Numbered from the stretch's first letter, positions 35,419 through 44,545 are shown. The stretch is 64,000 bases of DNA from Oceanospirillaceae bacterium (GCA_015665455.1 JADFAD010000004.1:1-64000), one strand, 5' to 3'. Numbers and translations are program-made. The notes: generated by a model from the letters alone, not told the origin.

Positions 35419-36618
35419 ATGACGGATCCTTTAATGCCTCAACCTTCGTTGCCGATACCGATTTTAAGATTGGCCTTTAGACCTATGTTTTTTTTGGGGT
35501 CGTTATTTTCTGCTTTGTTTATGGCTTGGTGGGTTTATTTCTGGGTCTTTCCGTTTGATTGGCAACCATATGGAGGTGCAATATGGTGGCACAGCCATGA
35601 GATGTTGTTTGGTTTTGGCAGTGCTATTATTGGCGGTTTTTTACTGACGGCGGTTCAAAACTGGACTGGGGTTCCTGGTATTAAAGGTAAATTACTTGGG
35701 CTTTTGGTGTTTTTTTGGTTGTTAGGTCGGGGTTTAGTTACGTTCGGAAGTGGACTGCCGGACGGAGTGGTTTTAATCGGTGATCTTTTGTATTTAGTCA
35801 TGGTCGCTGCGGCAATGGCCTATCCTGTGATTAAAGCCAAAATGTGGCGAAATTTAATGTTTGTACCCATGTTGTTGATGCTCGCGATATTAAATGCGGC
35901 GAGCCACTGGGGGGTAATGACGGATGATTACAGATTAGCTATGGCGTCAATTCATGGTGCTGTCATGGTGGTTACGTTGATGATTGTTATCATTGGCGGT
36001 CGAGTGGTTCCGTTCTTTACCGCGAATGGACTAGGTGTAAAAAAAGTAGAGTCTGTTCCTATATTAGATGCGGTTTCGATCATTTCAGTACTGGTTTTGA
36101 TCATCAGTTTTTTCATAGGGTTTTCTGAATTATCACCTATCTTTTTGGCGGCAGTGAGTTTAGTAGCGGGTATTTCGAACGGTTTACGGTTTGCTCGTTG
36201 GCAGTTTTGGCTATGCACCAAGGTGCCATTACTTTGGTCTCTTCATTTTTCATTTGCGTTTGTTCCTCTTGGTTTCTTAGCCCTTTTCTTACATTTTGTC
36301 GGCCTTATTCCTACTATTAGCATTGCGATACATGCATTAACCGTTGGTGCTATCGGCGGCATGATCTTATCAATGATTTCTCGTGTCAGTCTTGGGCATA
36401 TGGGCCGACCACTTAAAACGAAGAAAGTGATGAACGTGGCATTCGGGATGATATTGTTAGCGGCCTTGGTTCGAGTGCTTGTTCCGTGGTTGTTTCCAAT
36501 CTATATGAATGCAGGGGTTATGGCTGCTGGTCTGTTATGGGTGCTTGCGTTCGGAGTCTTTTCTGTGGTTTATGGTTTGGATTTCTGGCGGCCGAGACCG
36601 GACGGAAGGCCGGGTTAG
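35419..36618 (+). CDS. nnrS: NnrS-family heme/copper membrane protein
   Basis: AAAGGAT before the ATG at 35419 and the family start support 399 residues; upstream frames are non-conserved. The protein has about twelve hydrophobic segments. The family motifs LRLAFRPMFFLGSLFSALFM, GAIWWHSHEMLFGFGSAIIGGFLLTAVQNWTG and IHGAVMVVTLMIVIIGGRVVPFFTANGLG are all present, with several histidines as ligands. NnrS helps protect against nitric oxide. It has no nearby NO reductase, and I saw no FNR/DNR-type box. It converges with the PP2C-kinase gene. Confidence 0.92.
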   Translation: MTDPLMPQPSLPIPILRLAFRPMFFLGSLFSALFMAWWVYFWVFPFDWQPYGGAIWWHSHEMLFGFGSAIIGGFLLTAVQNWTGVPGIKGKLLGLLVFFWLLGRGLVTFGSGLPDGVVLIGDLLYLVMVAAAMAYPVIKAKMWRNLMFVPMLLMLAILNAASHWGVMTDDYRLAMASIHGAVMVVTLMIVIIGGRVVPFFTANGLGVKKVESVPILDAVSIISVLVLIISFFIGFSELSPIFLAAVSLVAGISNGLRFARWQFWLCTKVPLLWSLHFSFAFVPLGFLALFLHFVGLIPTISIAIHALTVGAIGGMILSMISRVSLGHMGRPLKTKKVMNVAFGMILLAALVRVLVPWLFPIYMNAGVMAAGLLWVLAFGVFSVVYGLDFWRPRPDGRPG

Positions 36619-36644
36619 TTCGAACTTTGAAGATGTAATACGTT

Positions 36645-36684
36645 AAGAACGATCATGAGTGTATTTTGCAATAGGATCGTTCTT
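36645..36684. terminator. Probable bidirectional terminator
   Basis: AAGAACGATC (36645-36654) pairs with GATCGTTCTT (36675-36684), 10 bp perfect with a 20-nt loop, followed by GTATTT. It lies between nnrS and the convergent PP2C-kinase gene. Confidence 0.5.
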
Positions 36685-36715
36685 GTATTTAGAATGCTCC
36701 CTTAAATCATGGGCT

Positions 36716-38458
36716 CTATCGGAAATAAAGCGAAGCACACAACGCAATGAAAAGAACCGCAGACAGTAATTGCCAGAACTTGTTGGGGTCTCTGTCAATC
36801 AGAGCAGAGTCGTTTACTCTTTTGTATTTCGGGTTGGGGTGCTGGAGTTCGTATAAGAACTCTGAAATATCTTGATGTCTACGATCAGGTTCGTAGCGCA
36901 GTGCTTTACGTATTGAGCCGTCCGCCCAATATGGCACCAGTGGGTTGAGCTCAAATGAAGGGATGTACTTGAGTTTTAGATACGCTGATTTAGTGCGACA
37001 CTGATTCAGTTTGCTTTCAAAAGGCTCTTTGCCTGTCATCATTTCATACAGAATAACGCCAAGCGAGAAAACTTCTGAACGAATGGAACTTTTGAATTCA
37101 AGCACGGTTTCTGGTGCTGAATAACCGGCGGTTCCAAGAATGCCATCTCGATCAAGTGGCGAAGCAATCTCTGCAATGCCTTTAGCATGGCATGAGCCGA
37201 AGTCGATTATTTTTGCCTCTCCGTTACGATCCAGCATTATGTTGCCAGGTTTTAAATCTTGGTGAAGAATTTCTTTTCTGTGAAAGGCTCGGATGCCTTT
37301 AACTATTTGTTCAAATATATACAGCACTTCTTCAATGGGAGGTTTGTGATGTTCTTTAATCCATTTTTCAAGTGTGATGCCATCCACGTATTCTGTTAGA
37401 TAATAAAGGCATGATTTCTTTCGGTTAGTTTCAACGACCTTAACGACATGAGAGTTTTGAATGCGGGTACCCAGCCAGCTTTCCATGATAAAGCGCTCAA
37501 TATACGCGGGATCATCGTTGTAATTGACCGAGGGGGTTTTCATGCAGTATCGATTACCGGTTTCTTTATCTGTCACCAAGTAGAGCTGGCTTCGATTACT
37601 GGCATGAAGCTCTTTTTCAATTTTATAACCGTCTAGAGTGAACCCCACTTCTAGATAAGGTGGGAAGGGCAGTTCAGTGAGCTTTTGGGTGACGTCATTT
37701 ACACTCTGTTCTGGTAATTCGTCTACACGAAGTATTTGACAGCTTAGGTTATCTTCACTGTCGTTTGATAAGGCTAGGTCAATCAATTGTTGACATAAAG
37801 CTTCCAATTCATTGCCGTCTGTTTCTTGCGATTGCTGAAGAATCGATTGAATATCTTTGTCTCGTACGAAATCATGTATGCCGTCTGTACTGAGAAAGAA
37901 AATGTCGCCTTGTTCTACGTCCAGCGTTCGGCAGTCGACGTCTAAATTAACATCCAGACCCATTGCTCTGGCAAGATAAGACTGCTTATCACTGATATGG
38001 GTTGTGTGATCCCGTGTTAATTGCTCAAAATCTTGGCCTCGTAAGCGATAAATTCGACTGTCGCCAACATGGAATACGGTTGCTGTGTGGGATTTAAAGA
38101 CAATGCTACTGAAGGTGCTGACATAACCTTTACCTGCGTCACTGAAATGACGACCTTGGCCGTACAGCCAGCGATTGAGTGCGGTGAGTACTTTGGTCGT
38201 GGATTTTTTTACAGACCAAGTATCCGGTGTTGAATAATAGTCATATAGAAAGTTGTGTACGCAGGTCTCACTTGCTTCTTTACCTGCTTCGGCAGCACTG
38301 ACGCCATCAGCAATAACGGCAACAACACCCTTATTACTCAAAAGTGCGCCTTCAGGAATACGAATTCCAATGGCATCTTCGTTTTCTGGTTTTCTTCCTG
38401 CTATTGATTTTTGACCAACAGTAAAACGAGGCTCGCTGTGTAAATGCCATTCACTCAT
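36716..38458 (-). CDS. PP2C phosphatase / Ser-Thr protein kinase fusion, membrane-anchored
   Basis: A 580-residue dual enzyme. Residues 1-245 are a PP2C phosphatase: GRKPENEDAIG, VIADGVSAAEAGKEASE (Asp51-Gly52), VFHVGDSRIYRLR, FFLSTDGIHDFV and SNDSEDNLSC supply the metal aspartates. A kinase domain runs from about 272 to 545: MKTPSV (Lys307), HQDLKPGN (Asp401), DFGS (419-421) and a GTAGYSAPE region. A single hydrophobic segment near the C-terminus (FWQLLSAVLFIALCASLYF) anchors it to the membrane with both domains cytoplasmic. Pseudomonads often have such a fusion near nitrate or NO genes; here nnrS is the convergent neighbour. The substrate is unknown. Both halves look catalytically intact. 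Confidence 0.93.
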   Translation of the reverse strand: MSEWHLHSEPRFTVGQKSIAGRKPENEDAIGIRIPEGALLSNKGVVAVIADGVSAAEAGKEASETCVHNFLYDYYSTPDTWSVKKSTTKVLTALNRWLYGQGRHFSDAGKGYVSTFSSIVFKSHTATVFHVGDSRIYRLRGQDFEQLTRDHTTHISDKQSYLARAMGLDVNLDVDCRTLDVEQGDIFFLSTDGIHDFVRDKDIQSILQQSQETDGNELEALCQQLIDLALSNDSEDNLSCQILRVDELPEQSVNDVTQKLTELPFPPYLEVGFTLDGYKIEKELHASNRSQLYLVTDKETGNRYCMKTPSVNYNDDPAYIERFIMESWLGTRIQNSHVVKVVETNRKKSCLYYLTEYVDGITLEKWIKEHHKPPIEEVLYIFEQIVKGIRAFHRKEILHQDLKPGNIMLDRNGEAKIIDFGSCHAKGIAEIASPLDRDGILGTAGYSAPETVLEFKSSIRSEVFSLGVILYEMMTGKEPFESKLNQCRTKSAYLKLKYIPSFELNPLVPYWADGSIRKALRYEPDRRHQDISEFLYELQHPNPKYKRVNDSALIDRDPNKFWQLLSAVLFIALCASLYFR

Positions 38459-38576
38459 TATCTATAACCCATTAATAATTCAGAAAATAAAGCTTATGGA
38501 ACAATAACCTGTTCCGAGAAAAGAAGAAACGGTCTTTAAAGATAATAAGTAAAACATTGGCTGTGTAGACGGTGGG

Positions 38577-38648
38577 GAATATAGAGCCCTAGGCAGGATT
38601 TACCTAAATGTTGGGCTCGGTAGAGAAGTGATTAGAGGTTCTATATTC
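38577..38648. other. Mutually exclusive inverted repeats upstream of the PhaC-like gene
   Basis: GAATATAGAGCC (38577-38588) pairs with GGTTCTATATTC (38637-38648), 11 of 12 matching. The internal GAGCCC (38584-38589) also pairs perfectly with GGGCTC (38613-38618). The two pairings share bases, so only one can form at a time. The rest of the 325-bp divergent gap (38459-38783) shows nothing else. It could be an attenuator-like leader or a decayed element. Confidence 0.4.
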
Positions 38649-38783
38649 AGAAGCAGTGAGACATTTGGCGGATTAAAAAGAAGGAATGTTCTTAGGTGCC
38701 CTAAATTGGAGCCATGTCGTTATCAAACAAATGACCTAAGCTGTAAAAACCTCTACACTGCTGGCAATCTAGAAGTCTAGGAA

Positions 38784-39983
38784 ATGAAAATGCAGCAAGT
38801 AGTTCGACAAATTTTTAATAAAAAGATCAAAAAGAATCTTCAAAATGGTATTCAAAAGCAGAGTGACGTTGTTAACTTAGTTAGACAAACAACAGAAAAT
38901 GCCAAACAGAGGTTCTTTAAAGCAGGATCCTTGGTTCAAGCCGAAAAAACAGCATTTGATGTGATCCATCAGAACGACATAGTCACAGTTCGTTATTACC
39001 CCGCGTTGGAGTGTGATTCCATCGTTGTGTCCGATGGTAAAGGCGGGTTCAATAATGTGGCCGTTGAAAAAGAAAGTCATGCAATCCCGTTGGTTCTTGT
39101 CGCACCACTTGCAGTAAATATGTATATCTACGATTTGTTCGCTGATCGTAGTTTAGTAAAGTATCTACGAGCTCGAGGATTTGAGCTTTATTTGATTGAC
39201 TGGGGCAGACCGGGTTGGCGCCAAAATCATTTCTCATTTGAAACGTACATCACAGAGTTAATGCCTGAGATGATTTCAAAGATACGTGAACACAGCGGTA
39301 AGACGAAGTTATCACTGCATGGTTGGAGTTTAGGTGGCTTGTTCAGTGCCTGCTATGCCTCAATGGATCAAGACATTGAAAATGTTGCGTTGATTGGTGC
39401 CCCTTGTGACTACCATGCAAACGGAGAGTTAGGTCTTCATTATCAACGGATTTCAAAGAATTTACGTTGGTTGGAAAAACGCACAGGTTGGCGTGTTCAT
39501 AATACTCGACAGCGCTGGTGGCGTTCGCCCGGCTGGGCTAACTCGGTTGCGTTTAAATTGACTAATCCTGTGGGCAGTGTGCAGGGATACGTTGATTTAT
39601 TGAAGAACCTTCACGATGAAGAATATGTGATCTCTCATGCTACGAACGGTGCCTTTCTTGATGATATGGTGGCCTACCCAGGCGCGATAATGCAGGATGT
39701 TGTTCAATTCTTATTAACAGATAATGTGTTGGCGAAAGGTGAGTTACCTTTAAGGAATTCGAGAGGCCAGTTCTCTGATGTGACGGCGAATATCTTCATG
39801 GTATGCGGTAAACAAGATCCTGTCGTAACACCGGAATGTGGTTCCAAACTGCTTGAACTTGTATCAAGTAAAGAAAAGGTTTTGGAACTTGTGCCAGGAG
39901 GCCATATGGGGATTTTATCTGGAAGTAAGTCTCCTGAAGCCATTTGGCCGTTAGTTGCGGATTGGTTAGTTGAAAGATCTTAG
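38784..39983 (+). CDS. PhaC-like alpha/beta hydrolase (serine nucleophile)
   Basis: A 399-residue cytosolic protein related to polyhydroxyalkanoate synthases: VLVAPLAVNMYIYDLFADRSLVKYLRARGFELYLIDWGRPGW is the PHA-synthase core, as is FNKKIKKNLQNG-type N-terminal helix. The nucleophile elbow is HGWSLGG (Ser182), where true PhaC enzymes have a cysteine (G-x-C-x-G). The later aspartate (GKQDPVV) and histidine (GGHMG) complete a hydrolase triad. It is therefore more likely a PhaC-family lipase or acyltransferase than a polymerase, although some annotations call such proteins PhaC. No phaA, phaB or phasin lies near. The gene overlaps the next by 14 nt. Confidence 0.8.
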   Translation: MKMQQVVRQIFNKKIKKNLQNGIQKQSDVVNLVRQTTENAKQRFFKAGSLVQAEKTAFDVIHQNDIVTVRYYPALECDSIVVSDGKGGFNNVAVEKESHAIPLVLVAPLAVNMYIYDLFADRSLVKYLRARGFELYLIDWGRPGWRQNHFSFETYITELMPEMISKIREHSGKTKLSLHGWSLGGLFSACYASMDQDIENVALIGAPCDYHANGELGLHYQRISKNLRWLEKRTGWRVHNTRQRWWRSPGWANSVAFKLTNPVGSVQGYVDLLKNLHDEEYVISHATNGAFLDDMVAYPGAIMQDVVQFLLTDNVLAKGELPLRNSRGQFSDVTANIFMVCGKQDPVVTPECGSKLLELVSSKEKVLELVPGGHMGILSGSKSPEAIWPLVADWLVERS

Positions 39984-40188
39984 CCTTTGTCCTTTATGTG
40001 GTAAACCCAATCAGTGCTCCATGGCAGTTTCTCAGGAAAACGCTAATTGCCGAGGTAGCACTGAGGATTGTTGGTGTACTAACGTGGTTTTACCCAAGGG
40101 CTTTGAAGCGTCCTTGTCGGAAGAGCAAAAATACAAAGTGTGTATTTGTAAGGTGTGCATATCACGTTTGTCGAAAGACATTTCTTAA
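39970..40188 (+). CDS. Cysteine-rich CWC-family protein
   Basis: A 72-residue protein starting at TTG 39970, overlapping the end of the previous gene by 14 nt, so translation may be coupled. It shows LCPLCGKPNQCSMA, then DCWCTNV, and finally CICKVCIS, the cysteine-rich CWC arrangement. Nine cysteines suggest metal binding. Function unknown. Confidence 0.75.
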   Translation: MKDLSLCPLCGKPNQCSMAVSQENANCRGSTEDCWCTNVVLPKGFEASLSEEQKYKVCICKVCISRLSKDIS

Positions 40189-40244
40189 ATCAGTATTTAC
40201 TGGTTTGTTATTTTATAATACGGTTTTTGTTTAGGTTGTAAGAA

Positions 40245-40499
40245 ATGAATGTTGTAACAATTGCGATTGGTTTGGCGTGTTGGCTTATTGCCATTATATT
40301 TGGTTACCGTAGTGTTAAGTGTAAAGATACGGATGGACGTATTAAGGTGATGAGAGCAATGTTAGGGGATACGAAAGGCATGATCTGCTTTCGTTTTACT
40401 TACATTGCAATGCCTTTGTTCATTGGTTCCATGGTCGTGATTGCTGGTTATGATGGTTACACAATCGCGGAATTTCTACAGGGTGCAAACAGAAACTAA
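40245..40499 (+). CDS. Small two-helix membrane protein, unknown
   Basis: An 84-residue protein with two hydrophobic segments: MNVVTIAIGLACWLIAIIFGY and FTYIAMPLFIGSMVVIAGYD, joined by a charged loop (RSVKCKDTDGRIKVMRAMLGDTKG). No family is recognised. It sits between the CWC gene and the SGNH hydrolase gene on the same strand, about 40-55 bp from each, so a transcription unit is possible. Confidence 0.6.
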   Translation: MNVVTIAIGLACWLIAIIFGYRSVKCKDTDGRIKVMRAMLGDTKGMICFRFTYIAMPLFIGSMVVIAGYDGYTIAEFLQGANRN

Positions 40500-40540
40500 G
40501 TCGATCTAATCGACTTAATTCATAGGGAATTGGATCGGTT

Positions 40541-41251
40541 ATGTTGAACGCCTTAGGAACAATGTTATTAATCCCAGTTCTTCTTCCTCAGGGGATTTGG
40601 GTTCGTCTGAAGACGCCTAAGTTACCCGAGGCTGAAGGTGCCCGTTATGGTTCCATTGGTTCAGGGACCTCAATAAAGGTTTTAATTTTAGGTGATTCTG
40701 CCGCAGCAGGCGTTGGTGTTGATTTTCAAGATCAGGCGTTGTCAGGTCAATTGGTTGAGCGGCTGGCAAGCAGCTACACTGTTAATTGGCGATTAGAAGC
40801 ACATACTGGGGACAGAACACTTGATGTAATCTCTAGACTGTCTTCCATGGATGAAGAGCAATTTGATATTGTGATTACCTCCATAGGCGTGAACGATGTA
40901 ACAAGCAGTGTTTTACCGTCAGAGTGGCAAAGCCAACAATCAGAAATGATTCAACTATTGAGAAAGAAGTTTTCTGCTCATAAAGTTCTTATGACGGTTG
41001 TTCCTCCTATGAATGCATTTCCTGCGTTACCCCAACCTTTACGTTGGTGTTTAGGCCATAGAGCACACGAATTAAACATCAAAATGTCTCAGCTGGTGGC
41101 TCAGTATGACTTTTGCCAATTAATAGAACCCGGATTTGAACTTGATGGTCAATTGATGGCCAGAGACGGCTTTCATCCTGGCCCAGAGCTCTATAAACAA
41201 TGGGCCGATACACTGGCAGATCAAATTATTGGCGATAAATCGTTTGGATAA
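40541..41251 (+). CDS. SGNH/GDSL-family hydrolase
   Basis: This 236-residue protein has the four SGNH blocks: [13 protein letters not shown] (nucleophile Ser in GDSA), the oxyanion glycine in [17 protein letters not shown] (block III GxND), and [11 protein letters not shown] (block V, D-x-x-H). It begins with a short hydrophobic stretch that could be a membrane anchor. Family members hydrolyse esters of lipids or glycans; no substrate can be named. Its 3' end overlaps the convergent ppiC gene by 26 bp. Confidence 0.88.
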   Translation: MLNALGTMLLIPVLLPQGIWVRLKTPKLPEAEGARYGSIGSGTSIKVLILGDSAAAGVGVDFQDQALSGQLVERLASSYTVNWRLEAHTGDRTLDVISRLSSMDEEQFDIVITSIGVNDVTSSVLPSEWQSQQSEMIQLLRKKFSAHKVLMTVVPPMNAFPALPQPLRWCLGHRAHELNIKMSQLVAQYDFCQLIEPGFELDGQLMARDGFHPGPELYKQWADTLADQIIGDKSFG

Positions 41252-41501
41252 GATGAAAACCAAATTGAGTTTTTACTGGGCCGTGTACCTCTAATACGGG
41301 CTTTTTAAAGACGACTTGGTCGAATGCCTTGACCATTTGGCCTGGGCGGAATTCACCAAGATCTCCACCTTTCTTTGCTGAAGGGCATTGAGAGTATTTT
41401 TTAGCGATTTTCCCAAAGTCTTCACCAGCTGCAATACGCTTCTTTAATTTATCTGCTTCATCTCTGGTCTTAACCAGTATGTGTCTGGCACATGCAATCA
41501 T
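41226..41501 (-). CDS. ppiC: Parvulin-type peptidyl-prolyl isomerase
   Basis: A 91-residue stand-alone parvulin: [57 protein letters not shown] and a closing TQFGFHLIQ. This is the PpiC pattern (H-I-L at the start, S-x-C-P-S, G-G-D-L-G, F-x-x-F-x-F-G-x-H). It isomerises prolyl bonds in the cytoplasm. Full length for the family and no signal peptide. Its last codons are antisense to the end of the SGNH gene. Confidence 0.93.
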   Translation of the reverse strand: MIACARHILVKTRDEADKLKKRIAAGEDFGKIAKKYSQCPSAKKGGDLGEFRPGQMVKAFDQVVFKKPVLEVHGPVKTQFGFHLIQTIYRQ

Positions 41502-41594
41502 TGATTTACCTCAATAGTATGGCTTTCCCGCATTATACCGGAATTCCCTGAAAGATTGATAAATGCTCGTTTTTCTCAACGGATTAGCCTATGG

Positions 41595-41611
41595 TGCGAC
41601 AATTTGTCGCA
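41595..41611. promoter_or_regulatory. RegA/PrrA-like operator before regB
   Basis: TGCGACA-ATT-TGTCGCA is a perfect 17-bp dyad ending 34 bp before the regB ATG. It fits GCGNC-N5-GNCGC, the consensus published for RegA/PrrA-type regulators. Autoregulation of the regBA operon is the natural reading; this is inference. Confidence 0.6.
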
Positions 41612-41645
41612 GTGACTATTTTTTTGTGTTCGGGATAATGCGTTT

Positions 41646-42980
41646 ATGTCTGAAATAATACTTGAGAAAATCACTCAGAATAAAAACTTAACGTTGTTAT
41701 TCTGGCTTAGAAATATCGCAATTGCTGGCCAATTAATATCCGTTCTTTTTGTCCACTTTGGCTTGGGTATTTTATTGCCCGTTCAACCGATGCTCGTGAG
41801 CATAGGTGTACTCATGGCGGTGAACGTTTTTACTCGTTTTCGACTTAAGCAACAACAACCTAATATATCGAAGCATGAAGTCTTTATTCAGTTATTGATT
41901 GATGTGGCTGCTTTGGCTGTTCTAATTTATTACAGCGGTGGAGCATCAAACCCGTTCATTGGATTCTTCATCCTACAGGTGGTCATTGCTGCGACCATTT
42001 TAACGCCTAAACAAACCTGGGCTATTGTTGCCGTGACGGGCATTGCCTACTTATTGTTGTCTTACTTTAATTATGAAGTAGCAGGGCTTTCAAATCACAG
42101 TATGCATGGCGATATGCATAGTGGTATGAGTGGAAGAATGGGGCATGCAACAAGCGATGATATTTTCAATCTTCATTTACACGGCATGTTACTCGGTTAT
42201 TTGATTACGGCGATTTTAGTTGCGTTGTTTGTTGTTCAAATGTCTAAAAATTTGCGTGAACGAGATCAAGAGTTGTATCGAATTCAACAGCAAGCCTATT
42301 CGGAAGCAGAAATCTTAAAGCTGGGTATGTTGGCGGCAGGTGCTGCTCATGAGTTAGGTACCCCCTTAAATGCCATTCAATTGATCTCGGATGAACTGAA
42401 AGCAGCGTTATATGAACAAGAAGACTATAAACACACACTTAATTTATTAGAACGCCAAGTAAGCCGTTGTAGTCAGTCTCTTAATGATTTAATGACAGTC
42501 GTTCGTCAGCCTAGGGCTGTCAGTGCAAAAGAGCAGTCAGTGAATGCGTTTTTGGATGAGGTCGCGGATAACTGGTGTCATCTTAATCCTAGTGTAGTTT
42601 TGGAAAAGGCGTTTTCGACAGCTACCGACCTTGAAATCGTGACTGATAAGCTTCTGGCTCAGGCGATCATTAACTTATTAGATAATGCGGCACGGGTTTC
42701 ATCTCATTTCATTAAGATGATCACTGTCGAGGGAGAGGGTACAGTCGATGTCATTATTGAAGACACAGGGCCGGGAATGCCGGATCGTTTAAAGAAAATT
42801 CTAGATAATAATTTGCCGATTACTGATGAACAGGGGAATGTACGTTTAGGACTTTTTTTAGTGAAAACGCTTGTTCAGCGTATTGGTGGTGCTTTGATAT
42901 TTAGTCGATCAGAGCAGGGCGCATCGCAGGTTAGGCTTCGTTTACCGTCGGTTGTACCTCTGGACATAACAAAGAAATAA
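41646..42980 (+). CDS. regB: RegB/PrrB-type redox sensor histidine kinase with Met/His-rich loop
   Basis: A 444-residue kinase with six membrane segments in the first 200 residues. The quinone-associated heptad GGASNPF is at 98-104. The H-box is AAGAAHELGTPLNA (His235), and Cys275 lies exactly 40 residues after it, where RegB has its redox-active cysteine (His225/Cys265 in R. capsulatus). The N and G boxes are NLLDNAARVS and DTGPGMP. Between segments 5 and 6, on the periplasmic side by RegB topology, residues 150-167 carry four Met and four His (HSMHGDMHSGMSGRMGH-type). Family homologues often have some His here; the Met density suggests a metal role. It starts a four-gene operon ending in a copper receptor. 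Confidence 0.92.
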   Translation: MSEIILEKITQNKNLTLLFWLRNIAIAGQLISVLFVHFGLGILLPVQPMLVSIGVLMAVNVFTRFRLKQQQPNISKHEVFIQLLIDVAALAVLIYYSGGASNPFIGFFILQVVIAATILTPKQTWAIVAVTGIAYLLLSYFNYEVAGLSNHSMHGDMHSGMSGRMGHATSDDIFNLHLHGMLLGYLITAILVALFVVQMSKNLRERDQELYRIQQQAYSEAEILKLGMLAAGAAHELGTPLNAIQLISDELKAALYEQEDYKHTLNLLERQVSRCSQSLNDLMTVVRQPRAVSAKEQSVNAFLDEVADNWCHLNPSVVLEKAFSTATDLEIVTDKLLAQAIINLLDNAARVSSHFIKMITVEGEGTVDVIIEDTGPGMPDRLKKILDNNLPITDEQGNVRLGLFLVKTLVQRIGGALIFSRSEQGASQVRLRLPSVVPLDITKK

Positions 42981-42995
42981 AGGGATTTAGGCAGA

Positions 42996-43550
42996 ATGAA
43001 TCAGAACGAACATGAAATCGATCAACCCATTGTATTGGTTGTTGATGATGATCAAGATTTTTCAGATGTATTGGCCATATCATTTCGTCGCAAAGGCTTC
43101 ATTCCTGTTATTGCTAACAATGCAGAGGAAGCCAAAGAAAAAATGTTGGCGCAGCAGTTTGATTATGCAACGTTGGATTTGAGAATGCCGGGGCCTTCAG
43201 GCTTAACATTGATTAAAGCCTTGGTTGAACACAGCCCAGGAATACGAATTGTCGTTTTAACTGGGTATGCAGGTATTAACACTGCAGTGGAAGCGATAAA
43301 GCTCGGTGCAGCGCATTACTTAGCTAAACCCGCTTCCATTGACGAAATCATTACTTCGATGACTACCTATCAGCCGAACCCTGATGAACCCATAAATGAA
43401 ACCCCAAATACAATTGGCATGCATGAATGGGAGTGTATTCAGCAAGCATTAAAAGAGAATGATTTTAACATCTCGGCTACGGCTCGACAGTTAGACATGC
43501 ATCGCAGAACTCTTCAGAGAAAGCTACAGAAAAAGCACTATCGAGATTAG
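42996..43550 (+). CDS. regA: RegA/PrrA-type response regulator
   Basis: The 184-residue regulator starts 15 bp after regB. The receiver has VVDDDQDFSD (acidic pocket), phospho-acceptor Asp61 in TLDLRMPGPSGL, TGY and AKP (lysine). A proline-rich linker (YQPNPDEPINETPN) joins it to a Fis-type HTH: NFNISATARQLDMHRRTLQRKLQKK, the almost invariant RegA recognition helix. Because this helix is so conserved, the GCGNC-N-GNCGC operator class should apply. It is the cognate partner of the adjacent kinase. Confidence 0.94.
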   Translation: MNQNEHEIDQPIVLVVDDDQDFSDVLAISFRRKGFIPVIANNAEEAKEKMLAQQFDYATLDLRMPGPSGLTLIKALVEHSPGIRIVVLTGYAGINTAVEAIKLGAAHYLAKPASIDEIITSMTTYQPNPDEPINETPNTIGMHEWECIQQALKENDFNISATARQLDMHRRTLQRKLQKKHYRD

Positions 43551-43600
43551 TCGATTTCTCTGCTTAATTTTTAATGTTATTTCCGTGAGGGGATATAAGT

Positions 43601-44452
43601 ATGGCAGCTCATAAAAGGCATTTTGTTGTTTGGATAATGTTGTTTTTGTCTGCTGCCCTTCACGCTGCTTTTATTGCAATTACGCCTTATGAAAAAGAGA
43701 ACCTTGTTTCTGAAAATACGAAACAGTACACCATAAAGGCTACGTTGAAACTTCCCGACATTAATGTTCAACCTGTTGATAAGCATCAAGAAGCAGAAAC
43801 TGAATTAGTTAAAACTGTCACAACTGAAAAAACGCCTGATCCTGTAAAAAAGTCATCATTGAAAGAGAGGGTTGTTCAAGAAAAAAGTAAAGAGAAGGAA
43901 AAGACGTCTAAAGAGCAACGGACAGTAAACGTTATTTCAGAACCCGTCATCGAACCGATCGCTAAAATTGACCCGGTTATTGAAATTGAACCGGTCAAAG
44001 AAACTGAGAATGATTTGAATGAAAAGAGTCTGAATGAAGAACGTCTTAATGGAAAGACGCCAGATACCCAAGCGCTTGTAGAAGAATTTGATGACACTAA
44101 AGAAACTAAGAATGTGATCCTAGTCGCGGCCAATAAACAAGCGGCGATGGAGGTTTTGAATCAACAGAGGGCAGCCGCTCAAGCGTCGTACTTAGCAGAT
44201 TTAAAAAAACGGATTGAGGAGAACAAAAGGTACCCCCGAATTGCACTTAAGAGGCGTTTGGAAGGATCTGTAGATCTTAACTTTCAGATTGACCAAGCGG
44301 GGAACATTATCGTATTAGAAGTAGAGACTGGGCATAGACTATTTAAGCTCTCTGCTGAGAGCGCTGTAAAAAATGCATTACCATTTCCACCCCCTGAAGG
44401 TATAGAGGTTCCGATAAAGGTAAGCCTGATATTGGCTTATCAGATTCAGTAG
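43601..44452 (+). CDS. tonB: TonB-family energy transducer
   Basis: A 283-residue TonB. It has an N-terminal signal anchor (HFVVWIMLFLSAALHAAFIAI), then a long Pro/Glu/Lys-rich periplasm-spanning region (residues 50-190, with EPVIEPIAKIDPVIEIEPVKE repeats), and a C-terminal domain of about 75 residues: YLADLKKRIEENKRYPRIALKRRLEGSVDLNFQIDQAGNI ... ALPFPPPEG. The YP motif and the closing PFPPPP-like segment are standard. It couples the proton-motive force, through ExbBD, to outer-membrane receptors. No exbB or exbD is encoded here, so it must share them. It sits 50 bp after regA and 93 bp before the receptor it presumably serves. Confidence 0.9.
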   Translation: MAAHKRHFVVWIMLFLSAALHAAFIAITPYEKENLVSENTKQYTIKATLKLPDINVQPVDKHQEAETELVKTVTTEKTPDPVKKSSLKERVVQEKSKEKEKTSKEQRTVNVISEPVIEPIAKIDPVIEIEPVKETENDLNEKSLNEERLNGKTPDTQALVEEFDDTKETKNVILVAANKQAAMEVLNQQRAAAQASYLADLKKRIEENKRYPRIALKRRLEGSVDLNFQIDQAGNIIVLEVETGHRLFKLSAESAVKNALPFPPPEGIEVPIKVSLILAYQIQ

Positions 44453-44545
44453 TAAGACAACTTAGATTGTCGGTCATTCGATGGATTAGGAGGGATGACA
44501 ACTACCACTGTATGAATCAAAAGAAAGCGGATAAGAGGAAGTAGT

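Noticed and set aside
44495-44544. Two tiny overlapping frames (6 and 10 codons) in the leader of the copper receptor, each touching the next start
   Set aside because: Frames this short arise by chance, and the AGGAGG is too close to the first ATG. Kept only as a note for anyone testing translational control.
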